From Alphaproteobacteria bacterium (GTDB lineage: Bacteria; Pseudomonadota; Alphaproteobacteria; Caulobacterales; Parvularculaceae): a stretch of 64,000 bases of DNA. The position numbers were made by a program, and so were the translations under genes. How positions within the stretch are numbered: the stretch's first letter is position 1; each line of letters begins with the position of its first letter. The stretch is taken from the NCBI GenBank assembly GCA_013151255.1, contig JAADIQ010000077.1:30069-94068 (forward strand), written 5' to 3'. The notes beneath the pieces are model-generated. The model was given only the letters and a program-made list of their open reading frames with translations, did not search any database and was not told the origin of the DNA. Positions 37,699-46,337 of the stretch are shown here, piece by piece.

Positions 37699-39243
37699 TC
37701 ATCCGACACTCCCCTCAAGGCTAACGCTGACAAGCTTTTGCGCTTCAACCGCGAATTCCATCGGTAGTTTTTGCAAAACATCCTTGCAGAAACCATTAAC
37801 CAGGAGCGCCACGGCGTCTTCTTCTGACAGCCCGCGCTGGCGGCAATAAAACAGCTGATCTTCCGAGAGCCGCGAGGTGGTGGCTTCATGCTCGAGGATT
37901 GCCGATGGGTTTTTCGCCTCCACATAGGGTATGGTGTGGGCGCCGCATTCATTGCCGATCAACAGCGAATCGCACTGGGTGAAGTTGCGAACATTGTCGG
38001 CCTTGCGATGCACAGACACCAGCCCGCGATAGGTTGAGTTGGATTTGCCCGCTGATATCCCCTTGGAGATAATCCGTGAGCGCGTGTTTTTCCCAAGGTG
38101 GATCATCTTTGTGCCGGTATCCGCCTGCTGATGATTGTTGGTGATGGCGATGGAGTAGAACTCGCCTTGAGAATTATCGCCCCTTAAAATGCAGGACGGG
38201 TATTTCCAGGTTATCGCCGAGCCGGTCTCGACTTGAGTCCATGAAACCTTGGCGTTCACCCCGCGACAATCCGCCCGCTTGGTGACGAAATTATAGATGC
38301 CGCCCTTGCCATCCTTGTCGCCGGGATACCAGTTTTGCACCGTCGAATATTTAATCTCGGCATCGTCTTCGATAATTAACTCAACCACAGCGGCATGAAG
38401 CTGGTTTTCGTCGCGCATTGGTGCGGTGCAGCCTTCCAGATAGGAAACATACGCGCCTGGCGCCACAATAATCAGTGTGCGCTCGAATTGCCCGGTATTG
38501 GCCTCGTTTATCCGAAAATAAGTCGACAGCTCCATCGGGCACTTAACGCCCTCAGGCACATAGACAAACGTGCCGTCGGAAAAGACCGCCGAGTTGAGCG
38601 TTGCAAAGAAATTGTCCGAGGTCGGCACCACCGTGCCGAGATATTTCCGCACCAAGTCGGGGTGCTCGCGCACTGCTTCGGAAAACGACAGGAAGATGAC
38701 GCCGGCCTTGGCAAGCTCATTCTTGAACGTCGTCGCCACCGAAACGCTGTCAAACACAGCGTCAACCGCGACTTTACGCCCGCCGCCATCGGCGTTTGAA
38801 GCCTCGCCCATGCGCGCCTCCGCCGCAGACGCCGCCGCGCCTTCTACGCCGAGAAGAACCTCCGCTTCCCTTAACGGGATGCCCAGTTTTTCAAAATCGG
38901 CAAGAATTTCCGGCGGCACATCGTCGATGGATTCATATTTCGCGCCGCTCGCAGGCTCGGAATAATAATAGGCGTCCTGATAGTCGATTTGCGGATAGTC
39001 CACCATCGCCCATGTCGGCTCTTCCATGGTCAGCCAACGGCGAAACGCAACAAGGCGCCATTCCAGCAACCAGTCCGGCTCTTCTTTTTTGGCGGAAATA
39101 TACCGCACCGTGTCTTCGTTTAAACCCTTTGGCGGCTTGGCGGATTGAACATCCGTCGTGAAACCGTATTTATAGGTCTCGAGCGACGCCGTCGCCGCGA
39201 CGGTCGCTTTGTCTATTCCCTCTTTATACGTTGCTTCCACCAC
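37699..39243 (-). CDS. sufB: Fe-S assembly scaffold protein SufB
   Basis: 514 residues. The start is GTG at 39243, overlapping the upstream stop as TAGTG; a second GTG follows directly. Core SufB segments: [20 protein letters not shown] near residue 230, [17 protein letters not shown] near 335, and [20 protein letters not shown] near 455. It assembles the nascent Fe-S cluster with SufC and SufD. The 51-bp gap to sufC is the largest within the sufB-sufA run. Confidence 0.96.
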   Translation of the reverse strand: MVEATYKEGIDKATVAATASLETYKYGFTTDVQSAKPPKGLNEDTVRYISAKKEEPDWLLEWRLVAFRRWLTMEEPTWAMVDYPQIDYQDAYYYSEPASGAKYESIDDVPPEILADFEKLGIPLREAEVLLGVEGAAASAAEARMGEASNADGGGRKVAVDAVFDSVSVATTFKNELAKAGVIFLSFSEAVREHPDLVRKYLGTVVPTSDNFFATLNSAVFSDGTFVYVPEGVKCPMELSTYFRINEANTGQFERTLIIVAPGAYVSYLEGCTAPMRDENQLHAAVVELIIEDDAEIKYSTVQNWYPGDKDGKGGIYNFVTKRADCRGVNAKVSWTQVETGSAITWKYPSCILRGDNSQGEFYSIAITNNHQQADTGTKMIHLGKNTRSRIISKGISAGKSNSTYRGLVSVHRKADNVRNFTQCDSLLIGNECGAHTIPYVEAKNPSAILEHEATTSRLSEDQLFYCRQRGLSEEDAVALLVNGFCKDVLQKLPMEFAVEAQKLVSVSLEGSVG

Positions 39244-39905
39244 TATCTCTCACCGTCCGCATTCATTGTCTCGGCGCTCATAGCCTCAGAGTGTTCGTTC
39301 ACAAAGCGGGACAGGTCGGACAATTGCGCGCCGACAGTGCTGTTTCGCAGTGCGCTGGAAACGCGCTGGCGCGCCGCCTCCGGCTTGTTCTGGCTTAACT
39401 TCCAGGTTGCATCAATCGCCTCGACCGATATTTCCAGCGGCGCAATAGCGCGCTGCATGCGCGCATAAACATTTGCGTCCATTTTCGATGCCCGCCAGGG
39501 AGGTTTTGGTGAAAGGCGCGCCTCAAACTGCGCCGACAAGCGCTCAACAACGCCCGGCAAATCTTCCGGGGGGAGTAGTTTCAGCGCGCCGCGAATATGA
39601 ACCGTGACATAATTCCAGGTCGGCACCTGGTTGTTATCCAATTCATACCAATCCGGCGAAACATAACCGTCCGGCCCATTAACAGCTAAAAGACATTCTA
39701 TGGGTTGGCTAAGCTGCTTTAGAATTGGATTGACGCGCGCCAGATGCAATTCTATGCGGGCGCCATCATCGCAAATACAAAAGGGAATATGAGCCGCCAG
39801 CAACCCTTCATCACCATTGATGGTGAGCATGCCAAATCCGCGCGCCTCGGCGAAGGCGAGATTTTGCTTTTCATCTGCGGATCGAAATAATGTATTCGGA
39901 TACAT
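39243..39905 (-). CDS. FMN-binding PaiB-like protein
   Basis: 220 residues from ATG 39905 (the usual MYPNTLFR start of the family; a longer frame lacks support). PaiB/FMN-binding split-barrel domain, with [26 protein letters not shown] at residues ~95-120 as the signature. It is annotated in Bacillus as a negative regulator, but the fold suggests flavin or heme binding. Its place inside the Fe-S operon, coupled to sufB by overlap, is unusual and suggests a redox role there (inference). Confidence 0.88.
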   Translation of the reverse strand: MYPNTLFRSADEKQNLAFAEARGFGMLTINGDEGLLAAHIPFCICDDGARIELHLARVNPILKQLSQPIECLLAVNGPDGYVSPDWYELDNNQVPTWNYVTVHIRGALKLLPPEDLPGVVERLSAQFEARLSPKPPWRASKMDANVYARMQRAIAPLEISVEAIDATWKLSQNKPEAARQRVSSALRNSTVGAQLSDLSRFVNEHSEAMSAETMNADGER

Positions 39906-39919
39906 CTTTACCCTAGCGG

Positions 39920-41059
39920 CTAAGCCGCCCTCTCTTTTATGCGCGCATAGGCGGCGGGCCACTCGCGGATGAACGCATCGGCATCCGCATCGGTCGAATT
40001 CCACCCGAGCGATATGCGAATAGACGTCGTTGCTTGCTCTTCGCTGGCGCCCATCGCGGTCAGCACATGGCTAGGCTTTGACTTGCCGGAAGAACACGCC
40101 GAGCCGGCCGATATGGCAATGCCGACAAGGTCCATAGTCATCAGCTGCGTCGCACCGGAAAATCCTGGGGCGCTAAGACATAACGTGCCCGGCAGGCGTT
40201 CGGCCTGCGCGCTCCAGATTTTGGCGCCGGCATCCATCGCCGCCGCCTCTATCCGGTCGCGCAGCCGCGCAATATCGCCCGCCCGCGCGAGGCTGTCTTG
40301 CGCCAACGCGCAAGCCTTGCCGAGACCGGCAAGCCCCGGCGTGTTGGTGGTGCTCGCACGGCGGTTCATTTCCTGGCCGCCGCCGCGCAATACCGGTTCC
40401 AACGCTAGGTTCGGCCCGGCAATAACCGCGCCGACGCCCAGCGGCCCACCGAATTTATGGCCGGTAAAGCTGAGAATATCGGCGCCCGACATAACGAAAT
40501 TGACCGGGATTTTACCCACCGCCTGCGCCGCATCAGAAAACAACAGCCCGCCATATTCATGGGTAATCGCCGCCGCTTCCGCCACCGGCTGGATCGCGCC
40601 GGTCTCGTTATTGGCGAACATCAGACAAACCAAAAACGCGCCGCTATTGCTTTGCCTGTAGCCGCGCAACTGCGTGCGCAACAGGTCCAAATCGACGACG
40701 CCGGCGCTGTTCACCGCAATGGTTTCAATTTCCACGCCCGTAGCCACAGCATTCGCCGCAACCGCCGGATGCTCAATCGCGCTTATAAAGATACGCTGGA
40801 GTTTGTGGGCGGCGACAGCGCCATGCAACACATAGTGAATGGACTCTGTGCCGGAGCTGGTAAACACAACGCCGTTGACCGGCGCATTAACCAGGCGCCG
40901 CACCTGCTCACGCGCATCTTCCACAATCTTATGCGCGCGACGGCCTTCTTCGTGTACGGACATAGTGTTGCCGTCCGCAGCCATCGCCGCCGCCACAGCG
41001 TCGATGACTTCAGGCCGCACCGGCGCGGTCGCGTTATGGTCGAGATAATGGCGCATCAT
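39920..41059 (-). CDS. NifS/IscS-type cysteine desulfurase
   Basis: 379 residues. Group I-like PLP enzyme: YLDHNATAPVRPEV at the N-terminus, AIEHPAVAAN near residue 95, PLP lysine in SFTGHKFGGPLGVG near 200, and the active cysteine in SAGSACSSGKSKPSHVL near 325. It supplies sulfur for Fe-S and possibly thio-modification. It starts with two ATG codons, with GAGG seven bases upstream. The start sequence is duplicated 134 bases upstream, next to iscR. With sufS it gives two desulfurases in one operon. Confidence 0.93.
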   Translation of the reverse strand: MMRHYLDHNATAPVRPEVIDAVAAAMAADGNTMSVHEEGRRAHKIVEDAREQVRRLVNAPVNGVVFTSSGTESIHYVLHGAVAAHKLQRIFISAIEHPAVAANAVATGVEIETIAVNSAGVVDLDLLRTQLRGYRQSNSGAFLVCLMFANNETGAIQPVAEAAAITHEYGGLLFSDAAQAVGKIPVNFVMSGADILSFTGHKFGGPLGVGAVIAGPNLALEPVLRGGGQEMNRRASTTNTPGLAGLGKACALAQDSLARAGDIARLRDRIEAAAMDAGAKIWSAQAERLPGTLCLSAPGFSGATQLMTMDLVGIAISAGSACSSGKSKPSHVLTAMGASEEQATTSIRISLGWNSTDADADAFIREWPAAYARIKERAA

Positions 41060-41183
41060 TTAATGGCCTCGCCTGCAGACAGACAGCACAACACCGATGG
41101 GCGACCGGTTTTTGTTTGTGCGCCTTCGCGCACGGGAATAATTTGTGCGCCTTCGCGCACGGGCGCGTTATGGTCGAGATAAT
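41031..41183. repeat. 19-bp direct repeats flanking tandem hairpins, between iscR and the desulfurase
   Basis: gcgttatggtcgagataat occurs at 41031-41049, inside the desulfurase start, and again at 41165-41183, next to the iscR stop. Between them a 22-bp unit is present twice (41115-41136 and 41142-41163), each holding the perfect hairpin GTGCGCCTTCGCGCAC. On the minus strand the upstream copy opens a 45-codon frame (41193-41056) beginning with GTG overlapping the iscR TGA and reading VRRYYLDHNAPVREGAQ. It looks like a remnant or duplicated 5' end of the desulfurase. Confidence 0.75.
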
Positions 41184-41189
41184 ACCGCC

Positions 41190-41675
41190 TCACTCCGCCG
41201 CCCCCACATAAGGCCGTTCGTCCGGCGAGCGTTCGCTCGGCGCATTCACCGCCGCCATGCCCAGGACGCGCTTTTGTAAAATGTCTTCGAGGCTGACCGC
41301 ATTTAAAAATATCTCAATCTGGCGGCCCAACTCATCCCACAAATCATGGGTGAGACATCGTGCGGTCGTGCCCTGACAGCCGAGCGACGACCCGCTAGCG
41401 CATGCGGTGGTTCTGATTTCCTCGTCAACCGCGGCAATAATATCGGCAATGCGGATATCGGCCGGCGCATTCACCAGCCAATAACCGCCCGCGGCGCCGC
41501 GCGCACTCTCAACCAGGCCCGACCGTTTTAGCTTTGCAAACAGCTGTTCCAGATAGGACAGGGAAATCCCCTGGCGCAGCGCCACATCCGACAGCGCCAC
41601 CGGCGCGCGCCGCCCCGTAGCCGCAAGGTCGGCCATCGCCGAAACCGCATATCTGCCCTTGGTTGTGAGCTTCAC
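41190..41675 (-). CDS. iscR: Rrf2-family Fe-S regulator IscR
   Basis: 161 residues. Winged-helix Rrf2 domain starting MKLTTKGRYAVSAMADLA, with SLSYLEQLFAKLKRSGLV as the recognition helix and three cluster-ligand cysteines in CASGSSLGCQGTTARC (residues ~92-107). It senses Fe-S status and most likely represses this operon when clusters are sufficient. It is the first gene of the unit. Confidence 0.95.
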   Translation of the reverse strand: MKLTTKGRYAVSAMADLAATGRRAPVALSDVALRQGISLSYLEQLFAKLKRSGLVESARGAAGGYWLVNAPADIRIADIIAAVDEEIRTTACASGSSLGCQGTTARCLTHDLWDELGRQIEIFLNAVSLEDILQKRVLGMAAVNAPSERSPDERPYVGAAE

Positions 41676-41783
41676 ATCAAATCCTTTTGACGCAGGGAAT
41701 TTGCACCGCGTACATGCTGGCGCCGCAGCGAAAACATGCTATACGCGCCCGCCTGTCGGCCCTTCACTAGAGGAAATAAGAAA

Positions 41784-41803
41784 CCACACTAATTTAGTCA
41801 ACA
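41784..41803. promoter_or_regulatory. IscR-type operator candidate
   Basis: On the minus strand the site reads TGTTGACTAAATTAGTGTGG, with symmetric core ACTAAATTAGT. It resembles Rrf2/IscR boxes (GACTA...TAGTC) and lies about 110 bases upstream of the iscR start, in the divergent gap to the hydrolase gene. A weaker GACTAAA half-site is at 41863-41869. Assigned by eye. Confidence 0.5.
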
Positions 41804-41916
41804 TTATCGCCATCACAAATTGGCGAAATGGCTGGATTTTTTCGCATTTCTGCTTATTTGCCGACTAAACTATATGGATATGGATGACCGCAACCAATGC
41901 GGCGCAAAGGAAGTCG

Positions 41917-42591
41917 ATGCCTGAAGTCATTTTCGCCGGTCCCGAAGGACGCCTTGAAGGCCGTTACCAAAAGGGCAAAGGCGACAACCCGCCGGTCGCG
42001 CTTGTTCTACATCCGCATCCGATGTTCGGCGGCTCGATGAATAACCGCGCGACATATGAGCTCTACCAGATGTTCGTGCGCCGGGGCTTTTCGACCATGC
42101 GGTTTAATTTCCGCGGCATCGGCCGCAGCCAGGGCGAATATGACCAGGGCCAGGGCGAGCTGGCCGATGCGGCGACCGCGCTCGATTACATGCAGCAATT
42201 GAACCCGAATGCGCCCTTCGCCTGGGTCGCCGGGTTTTCCTTCGGATCGTGGATTGCCATGCAGCTGCTGATGCGGCGGCCTGAAATCGTTGGCTTCATC
42301 TGTGGCTCAACGCCTGCAAATCTCTATGATTTTTCGTTTCTGGCGCCGTGCCCCTCATCCGGGCTCATCATTCATGGCGAGCACGACAAAATCTGCGTGC
42401 CGGAAGAAACCAAGAGCATGGTCGAGCGCACCCGCACCCAGAAGGGCCGCAAAGTCGAATTTGTGGTGTCGCCGGGCGCTGACCATTTCTTTGAAAGCCA
42501 TATGGAAGATTTTCTTGGCCTGGCTGAGGGCTATCTCGATGCGCGCCTTGCCAATGAACGCCCTGAGGGCGATTATCATGGCGAGAAATGA
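41917..42591 (+). CDS. Alpha/beta hydrolase
   Basis: 224 residues from ATG 41917, chosen for AAGGAA a few bases upstream; an earlier ATG at 41884 is in frame. Fold features: LVLHPHPMFGGSMNN near residue 30, nucleophile GFSFGSW near 105, IIHGEHDKI near 155 and the final histidine in GADHFFESH near 188. It belongs to the dienelactone-hydrolase-like group of small soluble hydrolases; substrate unknown. Divergent from iscR. Confidence 0.88.
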   Translation: MPEVIFAGPEGRLEGRYQKGKGDNPPVALVLHPHPMFGGSMNNRATYELYQMFVRRGFSTMRFNFRGIGRSQGEYDQGQGELADAATALDYMQQLNPNAPFAWVAGFSFGSWIAMQLLMRRPEIVGFICGSTPANLYDFSFLAPCPSSGLIIHGEHDKICVPEETKSMVERTRTQKGRKVEFVVSPGADHFFESHMEDFLGLAEGYLDARLANERPEGDYHGEK

Positions 42592-42708
42592 CTTGATGTT
42601 TCTGCGCTAGCCATTGCGGGCTAAATCCGGCTGGCGCCGAATTTGAAGGTAGTCGTCTCTGCCGCCAATCCTTTACATGGCGGCGATAGAGACGGCGGGC
42701 GGGGGACG

Positions 42709-43110
42709 ATGTCGGGATTTTCGTTTCATATTGGGCGCGTGCGGATTGCGCTGAACTCCAGGCTGCAAGGCGTGAACGGTTTTACCGGCCACGGCGATGT
42801 CGCGTTTTTATTCTGGCGCAGCGGCGCTAAAAAAATCCACATCGGCCTTAGCGGCGTCGCCGGACGCAGCGCCGATATTTTTATTGATGACGCGCACTAT
42901 CAGGCAATGCCGCTAGAAAACGGGGCAGTACGTTTCACCGTCAAAACATCGTGCGGCGATATTGTTCCCAACCTGGCGCCGGGCGCAAAAGTTGAAATCC
43001 GCCAAAATGGCGAGGCCATTCTCGGCGGGACGCTTGGCGTCAGATCGCCAAGCGCGTTGTTTCAACCGCCCCGAAAACTAATCGCTTATTTGCGTTCAAA
43101 AATTGGCTAA
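42709..43110 (+). CDS. Protein of unknown function
   Basis: 133 residues from ATG 42709, preceded by a G-rich stretch; TTG at 42643 would add 22 residues. Mixed alpha/beta character with no signal peptide or membrane segment. HIHIGLSG-like turns and a basic C-terminus (RKLIAYLRSKIG) are visible. No family recognised. Convergent with the lipoprotein gene, two bases apart. Confidence 0.6.
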   Translation: MSGFSFHIGRVRIALNSRLQGVNGFTGHGDVAFLFWRSGAKKIHIGLSGVAGRSADIFIDDAHYQAMPLENGAVRFTVKTSCGDIVPNLAPGAKVEIRQNGEAILGGTLGVRSPSALFQPPRKLIAYLRSKIG

Positions 43111-43112
43111 GC

Positions 43113-43529
43113 TCAATCGTTAATCGCTGCATCGCCTTCAACTTCGCGCCGGTTCCACTCGTAAATATTTTTAATGGTGCAGCCGCCGGAACCCCCCAGC
43201 CCCGCCGATGCCGTGCGCACAAGCTCACCGCGCCGGCGGCAATCATCGCCGTAGTTTTGAAAAATCGCAAAGCCGCCGCCGGGCCGTAAGTCGCTGCATC
43301 CGCCGGAGAACACCAGCAGGAATTGCCGCCCGGCCGATCCGGTCACATAGGCGTCGTATTCGCCGACGCGTAAATATCCGCCGCCATGGCGGCGGCCGGC
43401 ATCGCGAAAGCATGCCTTGGCGACTTCCCGCCCGACGCGCGCATCGGAACCGGCGTCAAAGGGCGCCTTCTTGGCGCTCGCGCAGGCGCCAGCCAAGAAC
43501 ACCAAAAGTGTGACGAATACGCGCCGCAT
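43113..43529 (-). CDS. DUF6491-like lipoprotein
   Basis: 138 residues from ATG 43529, with GAGGA five bases upstream; two earlier in-frame ATGs are less likely. Lipoprotein signal with lipobox LAGAC at about residue 16. The mature domain has conserved-looking cysteines (ACFRD, GGCSD, DDCRR, GGCTI) and ends CTIKNIYEWNRRE, typical of a small alphaproteobacterial family of unknown function; the family number is from memory. Confidence 0.78.
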   Translation of the reverse strand: MRRVFVTLLVFLAGACASAKKAPFDAGSDARVGREVAKACFRDAGRRHGGGYLRVGEYDAYVTGSAGRQFLLVFSGGCSDLRPGGGFAIFQNYGDDCRRRGELVRTASAGLGGSGGCTIKNIYEWNRREVEGDAAIND

Positions 43530-43639
43530 AAATCCTCGCGAGGTTTCCATGAGCTGTGTTATCATACCATGCACGGCTTCTTTTTGAAGGCGTTTGCGAG
43601 ACTATTCCCCATCCCGGAAACAAAACGGACCTGACATTT

Positions 43640-43933
43640 ATGAAAACCGCCGCAGATTGCCAGACGATGAACGAGGTGCGCACCGAAATTGACCGCGTGG
43701 ATCGCGCCCTGATAGACCTTCTCGCCGAGCGCTGGACGTATGTCGACAAGGCCTGGGTGTTTAAGCGCTCGCCAGAGGAGGCCTCGGTGCCATGGCGCAA
43801 CAAGGATGTGATCGACAAGGTCAAGGCCCGCGCCGCGCAAACCGACATGCCGCCGGAGATGGCCGAAGCGTTGTGGCGCTTAATCATCGGCTGGGGCATT
43901 CAGTATGAAGAAGAGCGCCTGAGAGAAGAATGA
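43640..43933 (+). CDS. Chorismate mutase (AroQ type)
   Basis: 97 residues from ATG 43640. Single all-helical AroQ domain: EVRTEIDRVDRALIDLLAERW at the start with the conserved Arg, and the lysine in DKAWVFKRS. Resembles isochorismate-pyruvate lyase / PchB-type stand-alone mutases. It converts chorismate to prephenate (or has lyase activity). Its stop overlaps the next start (ATGA), linking it to two thioesterases. Confidence 0.85.
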   Translation: MKTAADCQTMNEVRTEIDRVDRALIDLLAERWTYVDKAWVFKRSPEEASVPWRNKDVIDKVKARAAQTDMPPEMAEALWRLIIGWGIQYEEERLREE

Positions 43934-44394
43934 CTTCCCATATCCACCCCTCCATCGGCGCGATGCTGAACAATGCGCGCGACTGGCTGACCCATGAACA
44001 TTCACTGTTCCAGTCGTTGAACCTTGAGCCATCCCTGCTTGGCAAAGGCAAAGCTACATTCGTGATGGATTTGCCCGCGGCGTTCACTGGCGCGGAGGGT
44101 GTCATTCATGGCGGGCTGATGACCATCATCATGGATTCCATTTTCGGCCTGACGGTGTTTACGGCGCTTGAAGAATTAAAACCGATCGCCACCATCAACT
44201 TGCGCATTGACTATATCGCCACCGCCGAAGCCGGCGCGCGCGCGGTTTGCGCTGCGCACTGCATCGCCGTCAATGACGATATTGCTTATGTTTCGGGCGA
44301 TCTTAAAATTGAAGATGACGGGCGATTGCTGGCGACCGGCGCCGGCGCCTTTATGGTCGGCACGCGCGGTCCGGTAAAAGGATCGCGATTATGA
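43930..44394 (+). CDS. PaaI-family hotdog-fold thioesterase (first copy)
   Basis: 154 residues. Hotdog fold with GVIHGGLMTIIMDSIFG near residue 57 (conserved HGG) and TINLRIDYIA near 95. It hydrolyses acyl- or aryl-CoA thioesters. Overlaps both neighbours by four bases, so it is translated with the chorismate mutase and a second thioesterase. Substrate unknown. Confidence 0.9.
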   Translation: MTSHIHPSIGAMLNNARDWLTHEHSLFQSLNLEPSLLGKGKATFVMDLPAAFTGAEGVIHGGLMTIIMDSIFGLTVFTALEELKPIATINLRIDYIATAEAGARAVCAAHCIAVNDDIAYVSGDLKIEDDGRLLATGAGAFMVGTRGPVKGSRL

Positions 44395-44798
44395 ACCCGG
44401 AGGTTACCGCACTGATTGAGCGTTTGGCCATCGCCGACTGGCTCGGCTTTTCCGCCGAGGAAGATGAGGGCGGTGTGGTCTACGCCCTCGCCTTTGAAGA
44501 AAAACACATTGGCAATCCGCTGATCCGCGCGCTTCATGGCGGCGTTATTTCCGCGTTTTTGGAGGTGGCGGCGCAATGCGAGGTCGCCGCCAGGCTTGGC
44601 GCCGGCGCGAGCGTCAAAACCGTCAATCTGGATATCGACTATCTGACCTCGTCACGGGCTCAGCCGATGCAGGCGCGTGCACGCATCACCCGCATGGGCC
44701 GGCGGCTGGCCTTTGTAGAGGCGACCGGCTGGCAGGCGAGCGAGAACAAACCGGTCGCCAAGGCGCAGTTTCGCCTGCGCATCGGCGCGGCTGATTAA
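44391..44798 (+). CDS. PaaI-family hotdog-fold thioesterase (second copy)
   Basis: 135 residues. Same fold as its neighbour: ALHGGVISAFLEVAAQ near residue 47 and TVNLDIDYLTSSRAQP near 78. The pair could form a heteromer, as hotdog proteins act as dimers or tetramers (inference). Its stop overlaps the convergent DksA-like gene. Confidence 0.9.
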   Translation: MNPEVTALIERLAIADWLGFSAEEDEGGVVYALAFEEKHIGNPLIRALHGGVISAFLEVAAQCEVAARLGAGASVKTVNLDIDYLTSSRAQPMQARARITRMGRRLAFVEATGWQASENKPVAKAQFRLRIGAAD

Positions 44799-45142
44799 CC
44801 GCTGATCGCCCCGGCGCAAGCCGCGCAACGCAGCGCCGTCGGGTCGATTTCAAGCCTTCGGACCACAATCGCCTCGCCGCACTCTTCGCACCAGCCATAA
44901 TCGTCAGCGTCAATCCGTATGAGCGCCGCATCAATTTTGTGCTGTTCATTAACGCGCCGCACTTCTTGAGCCTTGGCCATCGCCTGCTGCTGTAAAGCGT
45001 CCTGCCGGGTTAGTCTGCCCACAGATTGCTGGTCCAGCTCAACCGGGCGGCGCGCCGCCGCGGAATTCTGCGACAATGCCGCCAGCTCGACGCGGCGTGC
45101 TTTAAGGATGGTCTTGAAGCGGGCGGTTTCGGTATCTTTCAT
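44795..45142 (-). CDS. DksA/TraR-type zinc-finger protein
   Basis: 115 residues. An N-terminal helical coiled region (residues 1-75) precedes the C4 zinc finger: CEECGEAIVVRRLEIDP...CAAC (residues ~84-109). It lacks the long coiled-coil of full DksA, so it belongs to the short TraR/YbiI-like group, which binds RNA polymerase through the secondary channel in known members. Upstream is holC on the same strand. Confidence 0.87.
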   Translation of the reverse strand: MKDTETARFKTILKARRVELAALSQNSAAARRPVELDQQSVGRLTRQDALQQQAMAKAQEVRRVNEQHKIDAALIRIDADDYGWCEECGEAIVVRRLEIDPTALRCAACAGAISG

Positions 45143-45170
45143 GATCGGATCACTTTCTCATCACCCGCGC

Positions 45171-45620
45171 TTACGCCTGCTTCTCCCAGCCGCCTTGCGC
45201 CGACTGCTTCCAATAGGTCGCATCGCATCCGGCCGCTTTCACGTCCTTCCAGAAGCCCCGCGCCTCGCCCACCGCCGCCTCGTCGCGGCCGTCGAAAATC
45301 ATCACGCAGCGCTCCAGCACGGCGATTGCCGCCGGGTCAGCTCTTGCGCCGTCGACCAGAAACAAAATCTGCGGCGCGTTTGGCATATCCTCGCCGTCAG
45401 TCAACCACACCGGTTGGCGCGCACCCTCGCCAGCGGCGGCGTGGGGCAGGAAACCTTCGTCTTTATACGTCCAAAGATGGGCGTCCAAAGCCTCAGCGCG
45501 GGCCTTCGATCCGGTGCGCACCACCGCGCGCCAGTCGCGTGCGAGAGTCTTTTCCAGCAGCCCCGGCAGAACCTCTTCCAGCCGGGCGCGTTCGAGATGA
45601 TAGAACAGAACTTCGGTCAT
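45171..45620 (-). CDS. holC: DNA polymerase III chi subunit
   Basis: 149 residues from ATG 45620; longer frames upstream run into pepA. It starts TEVLFYHLERARLEEVLPGLLEK, the usual family start, with RAVVRTGSKARAEALDAHLWTY near residue 30 and PQILFLVDG near 85. Chi links the clamp loader to single-strand-binding protein. It sits directly downstream of pepA, the common order in alphaproteobacteria. Confidence 0.92.
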   Translation of the reverse strand: MTEVLFYHLERARLEEVLPGLLEKTLARDWRAVVRTGSKARAEALDAHLWTYKDEGFLPHAAAGEGARQPVWLTDGEDMPNAPQILFLVDGARADPAAIAVLERCVMIFDGRDEAAVGEARGFWKDVKAAGCDATYWKQSAQGGWEKQA

Positions 45621-45642
45621 GCCAGAAGCACCTCCGCGCTTA

Positions 45643-46337
45643 TCAGCCTTCAAAATTCGCCCGAACGAATTCGTCGAGCAGCCGGACCCCATAGCCGGCG
45701 CCGCCTTTGGGAATTGTCGGCGTATCTTTTTCGTTCCACGCCATGCCGGCGATATCGAGATGCGCCCAGGAGACATTGTCTTTGATGAAGCGGCCGAGAA
45801 AAGCCGCCGCCGTTGAAGAACCGGCGCCTTTGCCGCCAATATTTTGCATATCGGCAATGTCGGATTTGATCATGTCGTCGTGGTTTTTGGTGAGCGGCAT
45901 GCGCCATAATTTGTCACCGGTCGCCTCGCCGGCGGCGATGAGTTTTTTCGCCAATGCATCGTCCTTGGTGAACATGCCGCCGAACTCATGGGCCAGCGCT
46001 ACAAGGATGGCGCCCGTGAGCGTTGCAAGATCGATAACGGTTTCCGGCTTATAGATCTCTTGCGTCCACCACAGCGCATCGGCGAGGACCAAACGGCCCT
46101 CTGCATCGGTGTTGAGGATTTCAATGGTCTGGCCGGACATCGATTTGACGACATCGCCAGGGCGCTGGGCCTTGCCATCCGGCATATTTTCAACCAGGCC
46201 AATAACGCCGACGACATTGGCTTTGGCTTTGCGGCCGGCCAGCGCCGCCATTGCGCCGGTGACCGCGCCGGCGCCGCCCATATCCCATTTCATATCGCCC
46301 ATGCCGGGGCCCGGCTTCAGCGAGATGCCGCCGGTAT
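45643..46337 (-). pseudogene. pepA: Leucyl aminopeptidase PepA, C-terminal part after a frameshift
   Basis: Encodes the catalytic end of Pep[20 protein letters not shown], the signature [14 protein letters not shown] near the middle, and the C-terminal [11 protein letters not shown]. It is out of frame with the N-terminal part. Joining them by adding four bases at 46337/46338 restores GKGVTFDTGG and a 495-residue enzyme of normal length. As read, the metal-binding aspartate region is broken, so the enzyme would be inactive. The frame is open back to 46395 without a plausible start. Confidence 0.88.

Noticed and set aside
41056..41193. 45-codon frame as an independent gene
   Set aside because: It is a truncated copy of the desulfurase start plus hairpin repeats; reported as a repeat or remnant with possible leader function.
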